From NCBI RefSeq assembly GCF_032463525.1, contig NZ_CP135971.1, forward strand, positions 3,968,001 to 4,032,000: 64,000 bases of DNA. The letters run 5' to 3'. The DNA comes from Pseudomonas sp. DTU_2021_1001937_2_SI_NGA_ILE_001. Its GTDB lineage: Bacteria > Pseudomonadota > Gammaproteobacteria > Pseudomonadales > Pseudomonadaceae. A program made the position numbers and the translations under genes. Shown piece after piece: positions 63,481-64,000 of the stretch. The notes beneath the pieces are model-generated. The model searched no databases. It saw only the letters and a list, made by a program, of their open reading frames with translations, and was not told where the DNA came from. Each line of letters opens with the position of its first letter. The stretch's first letter is position 1.

Positions 63481-63624
63481 TTGCGCAATTGGGGGGAGGT
63501 GGGAGCGCATTTGCTCCCATCGAAGATGAAATTGCGACTGTATGTGGCCTGAAAGCCCCGGTCAGCTTGTAAGCCCGCCCGGTAACTTGCCAGACTACCA
63601 GCACAGTGGCCAATGGCTGCTTAA

Positions 63625-64000
<376 letters not shown>

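Overview
The window is about 64 kb of high-GC, gene-dense gammaproteobacterial chromosome. Nearly every protein is recognisably Pseudomonas. The gene content fits the P. putida group best: LsfA, an Ssu transport cluster, the spu polyamine genes, OprD-family porins, and many REP sites built on GCGGCTGAAGCCGC. The genus is inferred from protein sequences and synteny recalled from P. aeruginosa; no search was run. No CRISPR array, prophage or insertion sequence was seen.

Layout. 1-7.5 kb: tail of rho, ubiD with a ferredoxin-reductase partner, ChaC-like gene, glpT, FliL-like and EVE proteins, 5-formyl-THF cyclo-ligase, 6S RNA. 7.5-12.6 kb: zapA and its coiled-coil partner, then ygfB-pepP-ubiH-ubiI. 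12.7-17.3 kb: iron ABC binding protein and permease (no ATPase), then gcvT-gcvH without gcvP. 17.3-21.1 kb: DUF2388 protein, orphan GspE/PilB-type ATPase, ACT-like protein, Lrp regulator. 21.2-25.4 kb: a minor-pilin operon ending in an unusual 720-residue PilX-like protein, beside tRNA-Phe. 26-29.6 kb: asmA-mutY-yggX. 30-38.5 kb: an accessory stretch of transporters, a chemoreceptor, an Lrp regulator, YitT, TyrB and a VOC protein. 38.5-41.8 kb: hisB-hisH-DUF2164-hisA-hisF. 41.9-50.4 kb: solute-binding protein, yibQ-ctpA-envC-gpmI, then rhodanese-grxC-secB and trmL. 50.4-51.3 kb: a regulatory intergenic region with a sigma-54 promoter and a possible NrsZ-like sRNA. 51.3-56.6 kb: OprD-type porin, lsfA, ssuA-ssuC-ssuB-ssuF with neither ssuE nor ssuD. 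56.7-58.6 kb: TetR regulator and a short RHS-core protein with a variable C-terminus. 58.7-64 kb: two glutamine-synthetase-like ligases (spuI, spuB), spuC, and the start of spuD/potF.

The core functions are ubiquinone synthesis (ubiD, ubiH, ubiI), histidine synthesis, envelope maintenance (envC, ctpA, asmA, secB), one-carbon metabolism (gcvTH, cyclo-ligase) and polyamine uptake and breakdown (spu). The points most worth a second look are the pilin operon with its beta-rich PilX-like end gene, the sigma-54/NrsZ-like locus, the Ssu transporter without its monooxygenase, the split iron transporter, and the REP arrays with a conserved 10-bp flank.
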